A stretch of 64,000 bases of DNA from FEB-10 sp963710645. Lineage in GTDB: Bacteria > Acidobacteriota > Thermoanaerobaculia > Thermoanaerobaculales > Sulfomarinibacteraceae. The stretch is from contig CAVQBD010000002.1 in NCBI GenBank assembly GCA_963710645.1, positions 434,001 through 498,000 on the forward strand. The letters are read 5' to 3'. The stretch's first letter is position 1, and every line of letters starts with the position of its first letter. The notes beneath the pieces were generated by a model, which did no database searches, was not told the DNA's origin, and saw nothing but the letters and a program-made list of their open reading frames with translations. This document shows positions 63,231 to 64,000 of this stretch, in pieces. The position numbers were made by a program, and so were the translations under genes.

Positions 63231-63570
63231 GAACAGATTCGAAAGTCGAAACCACCGCCCTCCCGGACACGAGGTGCGAGATACGAGACTTGTCACGAGT
63301 GGCTGAAAGCGAAGCCGGATCCCCCACCCACCCGATCGGACAAGGCGGATGCTCTTGGTGTCCCGAGCCCCGAGCCCCGAGCCCCGAGCCCCGAGCCCCG
63401 AGTCCTGTGATCGAACCCAGCGGTTGGTCCACGAGCGGTGGCGGTGAGCCGGCCGGGTTCCGGGACTTCACCCATGGAGGGTGGAAGAACTCGAGGGACC
63501 TCGAGGTGATGAAGGCTGGTGGGCCGGGAGAACCACCCACTCCGGCTCGCCGAACCGCCGTCGATCCGCG
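63231..63570. other. Non-coding region with minisatellite
   Basis: About 340 bases. Holds a 7-bp tandem repeat (63362-63403). Plus and minus frames are open through it because of high GC, but they are repeats of a few residues and carry no domain. Confidence 0.5.
63362..63403. repeat. Six-copy 7-bp tandem repeat CCCGAGC
   Basis: Five perfect CCCGAGC units and a sixth ending in T, head to tail, in the gap between the esterase and nucleotidyltransferase genes. The unit is not a multiple of three, in keeping with non-coding DNA. Confidence 0.95.
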
Positions 63571-64000
63571 TCAGGGGCGCGCTTGCTCCGAACCCGACAC
63601 GGGCCACAGATTGTTGGGATAGACGCCGGTCGAGATCAAAGAGCTGATGGTGGATGCCGCCTTCGCGCGATCCTCCGGATATGTCATCCCGCACCACTGG
63701 CCCGAGTTCCGAAGGACCTTGACCCGGGCTTGGCGGCTGCCGATCAACCCTTGCACGGCCGCCGGGAGCAGGAACTCGGTCTTCGGTTCGTGCCCCGAAC
63801 TCGTGAGAAAGTCGCCAAAGCCCCGCCTGAGCTCGGCGAAGATCGCAGGTGTGAATCCCCACATGTTCATTGAAACCGGTTCGTTCCCTCGCAAGGTCTG
63901 TTCGACCCCGTCGTGGTCGGTGAAGCGGCCGCCGCTTCCGTCCCGCCACACCTCGAGCACCTCGGTGATGGAATCGAGCCAGTCGTCGCCGTCGACCCGG
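63571..64000 (-). CDS. Sugar-phosphate nucleotidyltransferase (5' end beyond window)
   Basis: The C-terminal ~143 residues are visible; the start lies past the right edge (the frame stays open to 64000). Segments VSMNMWGFTPAIFAEL, KTEFLLPAAVQGLI, VKVLRNSGQWCGMTYPED are the post-catalytic part of a nucleotidyltransferase-fold protein of the kind annotated as NTP-transferase or sugar-phosphate nucleotidyltransferase. The N-terminal GxGxR active-site loop is outside the window. The specific sugar cannot be called. Confidence 0.7.
   Translation of the reverse strand, partial: RVDGDDWLDSITEVLEVWRDGSGGRFTDHDGVEQTLRGNEPVSMNMWGFTPAIFAELRRGFGDFLTSSGHEPKTEFLLPAAVQGLIGSRQARVKVLRNSGQWCGMTYPEDRAKAASTISSLISTGVYPNNLWPVSGSEQARP

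Overview
This 64 kb window is GC-rich, densely coding chromosomal DNA from a Gram-negative bacterium. The outer-membrane machinery includes an OmpA-family lipoprotein, a beta-barrel protein, MltF and many lipobox lipoproteins. Two TPR-tailed Ser/Thr kinases (one with an ECF sigma factor of the YDELRRLA type), a secreted S9 peptidase, secreted beta-lactamase-like hydrolases and a DUF4388 protein together suggest an aerobic Acidobacteriota (Thermoanaerobaculia/Holophagae-like). That placement is inferred from gene content only. No rRNA, tRNA, CRISPR array, prophage or transposase was seen.

Layout. 1-4.8 kb is a polyphosphate neighbourhood: a CYTH-CHAD protein (cut by the window edge), a helix-hairpin-helix protein with a histone-like lysine tail, polyphosphate kinase Ppk1 and a stand-alone receiver protein. 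5-7.4 kb holds a lipoprotein, a nickel superoxide dismutase carrying a secretion signal instead of the usual propeptide, and a membrane GAF-GGDEF diguanylate cyclase. 7.4-13.8 kb is an AT-richer island with a broken PspB-like gene, a cyclopropane-synthase-family methyltransferase lacking a key glutamate, a 6-TM kinase-receiver-kinase protein and a PilZ domain fused to a PhcB-like methyltransferase. A receiver-kinase gene follows directly at 13.9 kb. This set resembles the Ralstonia PhcB/PhcS/PhcR cell-density circuit with a c-di-GMP input added, and is the strongest candidate for an undescribed system here.

15-24.8 kb: an FHA-GAF-PP2C phosphatase, an internally duplicated CPBP-type membrane protease, a GT-C glycosyltransferase, a decayed hydrolase gene, PlsC and an FAD-dependent oxidoreductase. 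24.8-36.8 kb: a secreted beta-lactamase-like hydrolase, a vWA/TSP3/OmpA lipoprotein with a clear terminator, a multi-PAS hybrid kinase, a STAS protein, an S9 peptidase, a lipoprotein and an outer-membrane barrel. 37-47 kb: two paralogous kinase-TPR genes flank a double beta-lactamase fusion preceded by a tiny membrane-peptide ORF; an ECF sigma factor precedes the second kinase.

47-52 kb is a minus-strand run: His-rich metal transporter, bacterioferritin, secreted Cys-rich protein, DUF3365 haem lipoprotein, MltF and a 4-TM protein. 52-64 kb: an MDR oxidoreductase translationally coupled to a GT-C-like membrane protein, a large DUF4388 protein, YchF, a secreted M3 peptidase, TesB thioesterase, a type-B carboxylesterase, a 7-bp tandem repeat and a partial nucleotidyltransferase.

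Signalling is the dominant theme: c-di-GMP (cyclase plus PilZ), at least five phosphorelay proteins, Ser/Thr kinases, and parts of an RsbU/RsbV partner switch without the anti-sigma kinase in view.
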